Assembly (NCBI GenBank): GCA_009692065.1
Contig: SHZY01000056.1
Span: 1-35,295 of the forward strand
Source: Gemmataceae bacterium
Lineage (GTDB): Bacteria > Planctomycetota > Planctomycetia > Gemmatales > Gemmataceae
DNA: 35,295 nt
Reading direction: 5' to 3'
Made by a program: the position numbers and the translations under genes. Each line of letters opens with the position of its first letter. Within the stretch, counting starts at the first letter, position 1. Below are positions 24,822 to 32,598 of this stretch, piece after piece. Under the pieces are notes generated by a model. The model did not search any database and had not been told where the DNA came from. It saw only the letters and a program-made list of their open reading frames with translations.

Positions 24822-25721
24822 ATGGAAGAAGGCGAAGGCACGCTGGCCGTTTTTATCGACTTCGAGAACCTCGCGCTCGGCTTCCAGAACCGCCGTGACC
24901 GCTTCGACATCGTGCGGGTGCTTGAACGCCTAGTCGAGAAAGGCAAGGTCGTCGTCAAGAAGGCCTATGCCGACTGGTCGCGCTTCGGCGCCTACACGCA
25001 AGCTCTGCACGAGGCGGCCATCGAGTTGATCGAGATCCCCAAGCGCATGCAGACCGGCAAGAATTCAGCGGACATTCGCCTCGTCGTCGATGCCATCGAC
25101 ATGGCGTATGCCAAGGAACACATCACCACGTTCGTGATCGTGTCGGGCGATTCGGATTTCTCACCGCTCGTCTCGAAGCTGAAGGAGAACGGCAAGCACG
25201 TCATCGGCCTGGGCATGCAAGATTCGACGTCGAACTTGCTGCGCGACAACTGCGATGAGTTTATCTACTACGAGGACCTCGGCAAATCGCCGAGCATGAC
25301 GCCGACGCTGCCGGCGAACCTGACCGAAAACAAGCGCAAGGCGTTCGAGCTATTGATGGAATCGCTGCTTGCCCTGCGGCGTGAGAACAAGGAGAAGCTC
25401 GGCGCATCGATGGTCAAGGACACGATGAAGCGCAAGAAGCCGTCGTTCAATGAGACGTATCATGGCTACCGCACGTTTAGCGAATTACTGCTCGACGCGC
25501 AGAAGGAAGGGCTGATCGACCTCGACATCGGCGAGCGCAGTCGAACGTACGTGGTGACGCGCTTTGGAACCGAGATGCAGCAGGCGGCGCTGCCCGTTGC
25601 AGAGGTGCGTAGAAGGCGCCGGCGGCGTCCGCCTCGCTCACGCGGCAATGGGGATGCACGGCCTGCCGTTGCGCCGGCCGAAGGCGCGCCGCCAGAAAAC
25701 TCCGAGGGAATCGAAACGTAG
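24822..25721 (+). CDS. NYN-domain (PIN-like) protein with OST-HTH/LOTUS-like C-terminus
   Basis: 299 aa. The N-terminal NYN domain (about residues 8–155) has the acidic active-site pattern of PIN-like RNases: VFIDFENLAL, KNSADIRLVVDAIDMAY and FVIVSGDSDFSPLV. A C-terminal segment from about 165 to 245 (LMESLLALRRENKEKLGASMVKDTMKRKKPSFNETYHGYRTFSELLLDAQKEG) resembles an OST-HTH/LOTUS module, which binds RNA. A basic tail (VRRRRRRRPPRSRG) and a disordered end follow. Most likely an RNA-cleaving or RNA-binding protein. Start ATG at 24822, behind GGGAGGA. Confidence 0.88.
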   Translation: MEEGEGTLAVFIDFENLALGFQNRRDRFDIVRVLERLVEKGKVVVKKAYADWSRFGAYTQALHEAAIELIEIPKRMQTGKNSADIRLVVDAIDMAYAKEHITTFVIVSGDSDFSPLVSKLKENGKHVIGLGMQDSTSNLLRDNCDEFIYYEDLGKSPSMTPTLPANLTENKRKAFELLMESLLALRRENKEKLGASMVKDTMKRKKPSFNETYHGYRTFSELLLDAQKEGLIDLDIGERSRTYVVTRFGTEMQQAALPVAEVRRRRRRRPPRSRGNGDARPAVAPAEGAPPENSEGIET

Positions 25722-25733
25722 GACAGGGATGGC

Positions 25734-25797
25734 GTTTAGCCGGCGGGCTTGCTCGCCGCCTGGCGCGTGGCTCGGCGAGCAAGCTCGCCGGCTAAAC
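25734..25797. repeat. Inverted repeat GTTTAGCCGGCGGGC type
   Basis: Arms 25734–25758 and 25773–25797 match at 24 of 25 positions with a 14-base loop. It shares GTTTAGC with the TTCGTTTAGCG family but is otherwise different. It ends six bases before the GTG chosen for the kinase, and its open frame falsely extends that gene to 25749. Confidence 0.9.
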
Positions 25798-25802
25798 CAA
25801 GC

Positions 25803-27128
25803 GTGTGGAGCCCAAGCTTGTCGGCGGTCGATGACTTCTTGCGAAAAGTGCTGCGGAGCGGGTTGCTCGATCGGGAGCAATTGCAAACGTCGCTGCGCAC
25901 CCTGGCCAAGGCTCGCCGCGAGGATGTGGCGGCCATCACCGATCATCTCATCGGCCAGGCCAAGCTGACGCGTTTTCAAGCGTACAAGATTTCCCAGGGC
26001 ATCACGACGGGCCTGACGCTGGGCCAGTACCACATTCTGGCGCCGCTCGGGCGCGGCGGCATGGGGACCGTCTACCTGGCGTGGGATGCACGCACCAAGC
26101 ACTACGTGGCGCTGAAGATTCTGCCGCCCAAGGTTGCCCGCGAGGAGGAGCGCCTGCTGGCTCGCTTTCAGCGAGAGATGGAACTGTCGCAAAAAGTCCA
26201 GCATCCGCACCTGGCCCGCACGATCGCGGCGGGCATCTATCAGAAGATCCACTTTATCGCGATGGAGTATATTCCGGGCCAGACGATGTATCGGCTGGTG
26301 ATGACCAAGGGCCCGCTGCCAGTCGCGCGCGCCGCGCGTCTTTTCGCCGAGGTTGCCCTGGCGCTTGGACAGGCGCACCGCCAGGGGGTGATCCACCGCG
26401 ACATGAAGCCTTCCAACATCATGGTGACGCCGCACGACCACGCCAAGGTGCTCGATCTCGGCCTGGCGTTCACCGAGGGGGAGGTGGTTGAAGACATCGA
26501 AGTGGTGGGCGGCAAGGGCTACATCGTCGGCTCGATCGACTACATGGCGCCGGAGCAGACGCACGATTCCACGGACATCGACGGCCGAGCGGACCTCTAT
26601 GCGCTGGGTTGCTGCATGTACTTTGCGCTGACGGGCAAGCCGCCGTTTCCTGAGGGGACGCTGCACGGTAAGGTGCGCGCTCATCGGCACGAGGAGCCGG
26701 CGCCGATTCGCGGCAAGAATCCGGAGGTGCCCGAAGCGTTTGCCGCCATCGTCCACAAGCTGCTCTCCAAGAACCCGGCGGAGCGGTACGCCTCGGCAAC
26801 TGATCTCGCCGGCGCCCTGGCATCGTGGCGTGGCGGCGGCTTGCCGCTGGAGACGCCGAACGACGCCGTGTTCCAGGAAGCGGTGAAGAAGTTGCTTGAT
26901 TCCTGGACGGCGCCGGAGCCGACCGCGAAGGAGACGCAGGAAGACTCCGTACTTTTCCAGATCGACGAAGACGACAAACCGGCGCCGACGGAAGTCCTGT
27001 CGCGTTCCATCTTCGGCGAGATCGACCGCATCCAGCCGCAGGTATGGATCCTGGCGATCGTCGCCTTATGGCTGGTGCTGATGATGGGTTGCTTGCTGGG
27101 GGCTTGCGTGTTTGCGCTAATGCGCTAG
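25803..27128 (+). CDS. Membrane-anchored Ser/Thr protein kinase
   Basis: About 441 aa from a GTG at 25803. A helical N-terminal module (VDDFLRKVLRSGLLDREQL…LIGQAKLTRFQAYKISQG) leads into the kinase domain, an arrangement common in planctomycetes. Kinase motifs: GRGGMGTVY loop, Lys105 in VALKIL, catalytic HRDMKPSNIM, DLGLA in place of DFG, and YMAPEQ. After a linker (about 340–415), a single helix VWILAIVALWLVLMMGCLLGACVFALM ends the protein, so almost nothing is outside the membrane. Target unknown. The start is uncertain because the upstream frame reads through the inverted repeat. Confidence 0.92.
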   Translation: MWSPSLSAVDDFLRKVLRSGLLDREQLQTSLRTLAKARREDVAAITDHLIGQAKLTRFQAYKISQGITTGLTLGQYHILAPLGRGGMGTVYLAWDARTKHYVALKILPPKVAREEERLLARFQREMELSQKVQHPHLARTIAAGIYQKIHFIAMEYIPGQTMYRLVMTKGPLPVARAARLFAEVALALGQAHRQGVIHRDMKPSNIMVTPHDHAKVLDLGLAFTEGEVVEDIEVVGGKGYIVGSIDYMAPEQTHDSTDIDGRADLYALGCCMYFALTGKPPFPEGTLHGKVRAHRHEEPAPIRGKNPEVPEAFAAIVHKLLSKNPAERYASATDLAGALASWRGGGLPLETPNDAVFQEAVKKLLDSWTAPEPTAKETQEDSVLFQIDEDDKPAPTEVLSRSIFGEIDRIQPQVWILAIVALWLVLMMGCLLGACVFALMR

Positions 27129-27210
27129 GCTCACTCAGACCGTCTGCCTATCGGCCAAACGATGCTGAAACCGTCACGGTGTTTCGCTGGTATTACTGTC
27201 GCAGAACCAT

Positions 27211-27370
27211 TCAGGAGTGTCTAAGACAATGAACCACGGATAGCACGGATGGCACGGATAGGAAAATCAAGTGACGCAGTTCTGGGGCAAACCGGCAGAC
27301 GCCCGATATTCTCGCTCTTCCCATCCGTGTCATCAGTGTGATCCGTGGTTCTTTGCTTTAGGCACTCTAA
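27211..27370. repeat. Inverted repeat with CCACGGAT-type arms
   Basis: The left arm (27211–27263) and right arm (27319–27370) pair over about 50 bases with mismatches. The conserved cores are GAACCACGGATAGCACGGAT on the left and ATCCGTGGTTC on the right. The arms show a 9–10 base internal period. It lies between the kinase and redoxin-fusion genes. Confidence 0.85.
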
Positions 27371-27409
27371 GATGAACTTCTGACAATGCGTTTTCCCTGA
27401 GGCCGGGTC

Positions 27410-29323
27410 ATGCGTATTCCATTCGCTGCGTGTTTGCTCGCTGTCGTCGCGTTTGCCTCGCCAGCATTCGCCCAGCCGTCGCAAGCCAAGCTTGGCGCGA
27501 AGATGCCGAATTTGACGTTCAAGGACGACAAGGGCAAGACCTATCGCCTCTACGAGCTGGAAAACAAGAAGGCGATCGTCCTGGCGTTTCTGTCGTTCGA
27601 GTGCCCCGTGTCGAACAGCTACATGGCGCCCTTGTCGGAGATGGCGGGAGAGTTTGGCAAGTTCGGCGTCTCGATCTGGGGCCTGACCACAAATGACGAC
27701 GACACGCCGGCCGAGATCGCCAAGTCGGCGAAGCGGTTCGATCTCGCCTTCCCCGTCTTCAAGGACGAGCGTCTGAAGGCCGCCGACTCGCTCCAGGCGG
27801 ATTGCTCGCCAGAGGTTTTTGTGCTCGACGGGAACTTCGTCCTGAAGTATCGCGGGCGCATCGATGACATGTACTCCGAACGGCTCAAGAAGCACACCAA
27901 GATCAGCGAATACAACCTGAGGCAAACGCTCGCGGAGCTGGTCACGGGGCGGCCGGTGTCCAAGCCGGCGACGCAAGCTGTCGGTTGCAAGATTCTGCGT
28001 GAAGAAAAGGAGATCGCGAAGGACGGCAAAGTCACTTATCATCGCGACGTGCAGCCGATCCTGCAGAAGCATTGTCAGGAATGCCACCGCGCGGGCGAGG
28101 TCGGGCCGTTCTCGTTGATTACCTACAAGCAAGCCGTCAACTGGGCGCAGGACATCAAGGTCTACACGCAGCGGCGCGAGATGCCGCCGTGGAAGGTGGA
28201 CGAGGGCATTGCGTTTCACAATGAGCGCCGGCTGGCCGACGGGGAATTGAAGAGGCTTGCCTACTGGGCGGACCACGGCACCCCCGCGGGTGATCCGAAA
28301 GACGCACCGCCGCCGCGTGAGTTTCCCACCGGCTGGCAGCTCGGCACGCCCGATCTGATTCTGACGCCCGACGACGACTTCGTGCTGGGCCCGAGCGGCC
28401 GGGACGCTTTCCGCTGCTTCGTTTTGCCGACCAAATTGACCGAGGACAAGTATGTGGCCGCCGTCGAGCTGCGGCCCGGCAATCCGCAGGTCGTGCACCA
28501 TCTACTGTTGTTCATCGACTCGGCCGGCAATGGCCGTAGGCTCGAAAAAGACGCCCGGGATCGTGAGAAAAACAGTCCGGCAATCGATGAACATACGGGC
28601 CAAAGTTTGAAGTACGACAAAGGCCCCGGCTACACTCGCGCCATGGGCGTCGGCTTTATTCCGCGCGCGAGCTTGATGGGCTGGGCGCCGGGCATTCAGC
28701 CGCGCTACATGCCCGACGGCGTCGGCTTTCTGCTGCCGAAGAATGCCGACATTGTCATGCAGGTTCACTATCACCGCAATGGCCGGACGGAGAAGGACCG
28801 CACGCGACTCGGTCTCTACTTTGCAAAAAAGAAGATCGAGCACTCGTATCAATCGGGCCCGGTCGCCGGCGGTTCGGGCAAGGGGCCGTTCCGTTTCTTC
28901 TTCTCGATTCCGCCGGGGGACGACCGCTTTCGACTCGACGGCGACATCTGGGCGCTGCAGGATTTCACGCTGCTGAACGTGATGCCGCACATGCACCTCT
29001 TGGGCAAGGACATCAAGCTGACCATGACGCCGCCGGATGGCAAGGAGCAGCTCATGCTGTCGATCAAGCAATGGGATTACAACTGGCAGGAGATGTACTT
29101 TCTCAAGGAGCCGATCCAGGTGAAGGCGGGGACGAAGTTTAGCGTGGAAGCCCATTACGACAACAGCGACAAGAACCCGCTCAATCCGTTCAGTCCGCCT
29201 CGCCGCGTAACGGTCGGCGAGCAGACGACCAACGAGATGTGCTTTGTGTTCCTGGGTGGCTACTCGCAGTCGCGTCTGCCGGTGCTGCCGCTGTCGCCGC
29301 TGGGTCCGCCGAGCAAGAAATAG
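27410..29323 (+). CDS. Redoxin–cytochrome c–copper type II monooxygenase fusion, exported
   Basis: 637 aa with signal peptide MRIPFAACLLAVVAFASPAFA. Residues ~28–185 form a redoxin (thioredoxin-like) domain with FECPVSNSYMAPLSEMA, where the peroxidatic-type Cys is followed by PVS. A single heme-c motif CQECH starts near residue 222 (VQPILQKHCQECHRAGEVGPFSL). From about 310 to the end it resembles the two jelly-roll domains of ascorbate-dependent copper type II monooxygenases: VVHHLLLFID, MQVHYHRNG, MPHMHLLGKDI and EAHYDNS carry the metal-type His residues. Such fusions occur in planctomycetes; the reaction is unknown. Confidence 0.88.
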   Translation: MRIPFAACLLAVVAFASPAFAQPSQAKLGAKMPNLTFKDDKGKTYRLYELENKKAIVLAFLSFECPVSNSYMAPLSEMAGEFGKFGVSIWGLTTNDDDTPAEIAKSAKRFDLAFPVFKDERLKAADSLQADCSPEVFVLDGNFVLKYRGRIDDMYSERLKKHTKISEYNLRQTLAELVTGRPVSKPATQAVGCKILREEKEIAKDGKVTYHRDVQPILQKHCQECHRAGEVGPFSLITYKQAVNWAQDIKVYTQRREMPPWKVDEGIAFHNERRLADGELKRLAYWADHGTPAGDPKDAPPPREFPTGWQLGTPDLILTPDDDFVLGPSGRDAFRCFVLPTKLTEDKYVAAVELRPGNPQVVHHLLLFIDSAGNGRRLEKDARDREKNSPAIDEHTGQSLKYDKGPGYTRAMGVGFIPRASLMGWAPGIQPRYMPDGVGFLLPKNADIVMQVHYHRNGRTEKDRTRLGLYFAKKKIEHSYQSGPVAGGSGKGPFRFFFSIPPGDDRFRLDGDIWALQDFTLLNVMPHMHLLGKDIKLTMTPPDGKEQLMLSIKQWDYNWQEMYFLKEPIQVKAGTKFSVEAHYDNSDKNPLNPFSPPRRVTVGEQTTNEMCFVFLGGYSQSRLPVLPLSPLGPPSKK

Positions 29324-29341
29324 TGGATTCGTGGCAAGCCC

Positions 29342-29398
29342 TGGGATGAGGTACTCCGAATCCCAGGGGTTCGGGAGTACCCTCACCCCTGGGCGTCC
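29342..29398. repeat. Inverted repeat, GGTACTCCGAA family, copy 2
   Basis: Nearly the same sequence as 7694–7749 in the same orientation (TGGGATGAGGTACTCCGAATCCCAG… CCCTGGGCGTCC; shown here only by its ends). It follows the redoxin-fusion stop at 29323 and precedes the first protease/PDZ gene. Confidence 0.88.
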
Positions 29399-29480
29399 GC
29401 AGAGGGGCGGGGCTAAACAGTTTCGTGTTTTGGTGTACAATGCACCTCAATCCGCGATTCTTTGCTTCGGAGTAAGACTC

Positions 29481-30353
29481 ATGACACTTCGATGGTTGAC
29501 GCTGATCGTGTTGTTTGCGGCGCCAGTCGCCTTGCACGCCGATGAGCCGAAGAAGCCAGACGACAAGAAGCCCGAGAAGAAGTTCAACGCCAAGCCGGGC
29601 CTCGTGCCGTTTCGTCTCACCGATACGCACCACACGCTGGTCCGCGTGAAGATCAACGGCAAGGGGCCGTTCAACTTCATCGTCGATACCGGCTGCCCGG
29701 TGTTCCTGGTCTCCGAGCCGGTCGGCAAGAAGATCGGCCTGAAGACGGAAAAGGGCTGGGCGATCCTCGATTCGCTCGAAATGGAAGGCGGCCTGGAGTT
29801 GACCAAAGTGAAGGCCCGCGTCGAGACGCCCTTTCAGATTGAAGGCATGAACGGCATGGGCCTGGCCGGCGTCGAACTGCACGGCCTCATGGGCTACACG
29901 GTGCTCGCCAAGTACCAGATGGATTTCGATTACACCAAGAAGCAAATGCTATGGACTCCGCTCAAGGCGGAGCCGCTCGAACCGCAGCCGCTCAAGGGCG
30001 CCAAGGGCTCGACCGCCGGCATGGACATGATGGTCGGGCTGGTGCGGATCCTCACGTTCCTCTCCGGCATCGGCCCCCCGCCGCCGCCGCAGCCGCGCGG
30101 CTTCTTCGGCTTCGAGCTGGAGCAGGCCGACAAGATGGTGCGCGTTACGCGCGTGCTGGCCGACAGCCCGGCGGTCGAGGCGGGCTTGAAGAAGGGCGAT
30201 CGCATCATCAACGTGGAATCCAAGGAGATCGCCGCCGTCAGCGAGGTATTGCAGCACGCCAGCAAGATCCGGGTGGGCCAGACGCTCACGCTCACCATCG
30301 AGCGTGACAAGAAACAGCAAGAATTGAAGATCACCGCGGGTGAGGGATTCTAG
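29481..30353 (+). CDS. Exported retropepsin-like aspartyl protease with PDZ domain (1)
   Basis: 290 aa from ATG 29481. The signal peptide is MTLRWLTLIVLFAAPVALHA, followed by a Lys-rich linker. A single-domain aspartyl protease fold carries the catalytic motif FIVDTGCPVFLVS (DTG), a predicted flap, then GVELHGLMGYTVLAKYQMDFDYTKKQM. A proline run (PPPPPQPRG) precedes a PDZ domain (about 205–285) with VTRVLADSPAVEAGLKKGDRIINVESKEI. The combination suggests an envelope protease that recognises peptide ends; activity is untested. It is followed by a paralogue. Confidence 0.85.
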   Translation: MTLRWLTLIVLFAAPVALHADEPKKPDDKKPEKKFNAKPGLVPFRLTDTHHTLVRVKINGKGPFNFIVDTGCPVFLVSEPVGKKIGLKTEKGWAILDSLEMEGGLELTKVKARVETPFQIEGMNGMGLAGVELHGLMGYTVLAKYQMDFDYTKKQMLWTPLKAEPLEPQPLKGAKGSTAGMDMMVGLVRILTFLSGIGPPPPPQPRGFFGFELEQADKMVRVTRVLADSPAVEAGLKKGDRIINVESKEIAAVSEVLQHASKIRVGQTLTLTIERDKKQQELKITAGEGF

Positions 30354-30370
30354 TTCTACTGTGTCCGTTA

Positions 30371-30450
30371 AGCGAGCCTCCCGCGTTAGCGGGGGGAGGG
30401 GCACGTTGAACGCCTGCAAATTCCTCCCCCCACTTACGTGGGAGGCTCGC
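30371..30450. repeat. Inverted repeat with two inner hairpins
   Basis: Arms 30371–30399 and 30423–30450 match at 25 of 28 positions. Each arm also folds alone (CCCGCGTTAGCGGG and CCCACTTACGTGGG). It lies between the two protease/PDZ genes. Confidence 0.88.
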
Positions 30451-30490
30451 AAGAATCGGTCTGGACCAGTCGTACTAAATACCATAATGG

Positions 30491-31339
30491 ATGAAATCTA
30501 TGATACGTTATTTTCCACTGGTAGTTGCGTTCTTCCTGCTGCCCGCGTTCGTCCACGCCCAGGACAAAGTCAAGAAAGACCCGCCGAAGAAAATCGTCGT
30601 CCCTTTCGAACTTATCAAGACGCAGCACATGGTGGTGAGCGTCAAGGTCAACGGCAAAGGCCCCTATCGGCTCGTCTTCGACACCGGCGCGCCCGACAGT
30701 CTGGTCAGCACCAAGATCGCCAAGGAAGCCGAGCTGTTTGGCAAAGGCAAGAAAGTGCCGAGCGGTCTCTTCGGTAACGCCGGCCAGACGAAGATCAAGG
30801 AGCTGGAAATCGGCGATCTGAAAGCGGAGAGCATCTCGACGATGGTCATGAATCATCCGACCGTGGAGGCAATTGCTGCCTTTGCGGGGCCGCTCGACGG
30901 CATCCTCGGCTTCACGTTTTACGCGCGCTACAAGATGTCGATCGACTACGAGAAAAACCTGATCACGTTTGAGCCGAACGCGTATGTGCCGGGCGATGTC
31001 ATGAAGGTGATGATGGACAAAATGATGGCGCCGAAATCGGTGCGTGAGGCGCCGCGCATCCTGGCGCCGGCGGGACTGTTCGGCATTCGCGTCGAGAAAG
31101 CCAAGGACGACGAGGACGCCGGCGTGACCGTGAAGAACGTGCTGCCGGAAAGCCCGGCTGCCGCCGCTGGCTTCAAGACGGGCGACCGCATCTTGACGCT
31201 GGATGGCCGCTGGACCGACACGGTGAACGACTGCTATCTCGCCGCGGGCATGGTTCGCGTCGGCAGTCCTGCGACGGCCCTGGTGCTGCGCGACGGCAAG
31301 AAGCTGCTGCTCAAGGTGACCGTGCACGCGGGACTGTAG
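30491..31339 (+). CDS. Exported retropepsin-like aspartyl protease with PDZ domain (2)
   Basis: 282 aa (or 279 from the ATG at 30500, which has the better signal peptide MIRYFPLVVAFFLLPAFVHA). Like its upstream paralogue it has a Lys-rich linker, then LVFDTGAPDSLVS (catalytic DTG), ILGFTFYARYKMSIDYEKN and a PDZ domain with VKNVLPESPAAAAGFKTGDRILTLDG. The PDZ part is about 85 residues from the end. The pair looks like a tandem duplication that has diverged, with different linkers and catalytic surroundings. Confidence 0.85.
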   Translation: MKSMIRYFPLVVAFFLLPAFVHAQDKVKKDPPKKIVVPFELIKTQHMVVSVKVNGKGPYRLVFDTGAPDSLVSTKIAKEAELFGKGKKVPSGLFGNAGQTKIKELEIGDLKAESISTMVMNHPTVEAIAAFAGPLDGILGFTFYARYKMSIDYEKNLITFEPNAYVPGDVMKVMMDKMMAPKSVREAPRILAPAGLFGIRVEKAKDDEDAGVTVKNVLPESPAAAAGFKTGDRILTLDGRWTDTVNDCYLAAGMVRVGSPATALVLRDGKKLLLKVTVHAGL

Positions 31340-31453
31340 CGATTGTGCCAGTCACGCCCCCGGGCCATTTCACTGCCCGAGCCGCAGCGCTCTTGACGGA
31401 TCGCTCCCTACCGTTCATGCTGATGGGAGACCAGATCCCGCGGAGTCTTTCTT

Positions 31454-32110
31454 ATGCTGCGTGCCAATCTCCTTGCGATGTCATTTCTCGTTCTTGGCTG
31501 CTCGATCCTCATCGCGCAGGACGACGAAAAACTGAAGTCCGGCCCGAAAGTCGGCGCCTTCATGCCGGCGCCGTTTGAGTGCGTCAATTTCAACGGCCCC
31601 GCGAAGGGGAGGCCGCACTGCCTGGTTTGCAAGTTCGCCCTCTTGCCTTCGGTGCTGATCTTCGCCAAGGAGCCGGCCGAGGGCAAGGAGAAGGACTTCG
31701 ATGACCTGCTGCAAAAGCTCGAGGAGACGGCGGCGGAATTCCAGGACCGCGACTTTTCCGTCGGCGTCGTTTTCCTGAGCCCGCACGCCCGCGATTCGAC
31801 CAACAACGCCGAGGCCAAGGAGGCCAAGGAGATCATCCAGGAAGCCATCGACCGCAAGGAACTGCACGCTCGGCTCAGCGAACGCGGCAAGAAGTACAAG
31901 CATGTGATTGTCGCCTCGTATCAGGCGGAAGGGCCGAAGAAGTACGATATCAGCCCGAAGGCGGAATTGACGATTCTGTTTTACGAGCGTCTGAAGATTA
32001 TGGAAAACTGGGCGTACGCGCCGGGAGCGCTCGAAGGCAAGGACGTGGAGATGATCGTGAAGAAGGTGCGCGATGGCCTGCCGCTCAAGAAAAAAATGGT
32101 TGAGAAGTGA
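31454..32110 (+). CDS. Exported thioredoxin-like lipoprotein with CLVC motif
   Basis: 218 aa from ATG 31454. The N-terminus MLRANLLAMSFLVLGCSILI has a lipobox-like VLGC, so it is probably a lipoprotein (a type I signal is possible). The motif HCLVCKFALLPSVLIFAKE gives Cys56 and Cys59, a CXXC redox pair. A lysine- and glutamate-rich helical part and a beta-like end (ELTILFYERLKIMENWAY) follow, as in thioredoxin-like folds. It aligns well with the gene at 34056–34586, where the second Cys codon is TGA. Presumed role is thiol redox in the envelope. Confidence 0.8.
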   Translation: MLRANLLAMSFLVLGCSILIAQDDEKLKSGPKVGAFMPAPFECVNFNGPAKGRPHCLVCKFALLPSVLIFAKEPAEGKEKDFDDLLQKLEETAAEFQDRDFSVGVVFLSPHARDSTNNAEAKEAKEIIQEAIDRKELHARLSERGKKYKHVIVASYQAEGPKKYDISPKAELTILFYERLKIMENWAYAPGALEGKDVEMIVKKVRDGLPLKKKMVEK

Positions 32111-32116
32111 AGTCGA

Positions 32117-32160
32117 TCTTCGTTTAGTGCCCGCAGCGTCGCGCCGGCGCTAAACGAAGA
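32117..32160. repeat. TTCGTTTAGCG palindrome family, copy 6
   Basis: Arms 32117–32131 (TCTTCGTTTAGTGCC) and 32146–32160 match at 14 of 15 positions with a T opposite G. It lies between the convergent lipoprotein and rpsR genes. Confidence 0.88.
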
Positions 32161-32166
32161 AATCGA

Positions 32167-32409
32167 TTACTCGCCGACGTACGGCATCAACGCCATGAAG
32201 CGGGCTCGCTTGATCGCGTCCTTGACGGCACGCTGAAAGGTGGCGCAGTTGCCGGAGCGTTTGCGGCTGAAGAGTTTTCCCTGGCTGGTACACATCTTCT
32301 TGAGGCCTGGCACGTCCTTGTAATCGACAAAGGCGGGACGCGGGCATCCATCCTTGGTGCAAAACCGACAGCGATTCTTGCGGCCACGGCCAAGCTTCTT
32401 GCGAACCAT
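32167..32409 (-). CDS. rpsR: 30S ribosomal protein S18
   Basis: 80 aa, near the usual length. The C-terminal half (SQGKLFSRKRSGNCATFQRAVKDAIKRARFMALMPYVG) matches the conserved S18 core that binds 16S rRNA beside S6. The N-terminal part has CRFCTKDGC and later KMC and GNC, a possible zinc-binding set as in cysteine-containing S18 paralogues. It stands alone, away from rpsF and rplI, which usually flank rpsR. A larger minus-strand frame reaching 33969 is a shadow of the MFS gene. Confidence 0.95.
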   Translation of the reverse strand: MVRKKLGRGRKNRCRFCTKDGCPRPAFVDYKDVPGLKKMCTSQGKLFSRKRSGNCATFQRAVKDAIKRARFMALMPYVGE

Positions 32410-32598
32410 CGAAACGAACCTCGTGGAGGGGTTGGGTGCGTATTTTGCCAAACCATCAGAGTATGGATGGCGACGGTTGTTGTCAATGGCAGCGCGGCAG
32501 CACGAATTCGACGGTGGGTGCGTCAACTCTTGCGTGCAATTACAGATTCCTGGTAGAGTGTGGCGAATGGTCAGAACCCGATCTGATAGGGGCCCACG

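Noticed and set aside
27221..28501. A 426-codon minus-strand frame opposite the redoxin fusion
   Set aside because: Its end reads TTDHTDDTDG…IRAIRG, the known translation of the CCACGGAT-type repeat, and the rest is a shadow of the plus-strand gene.
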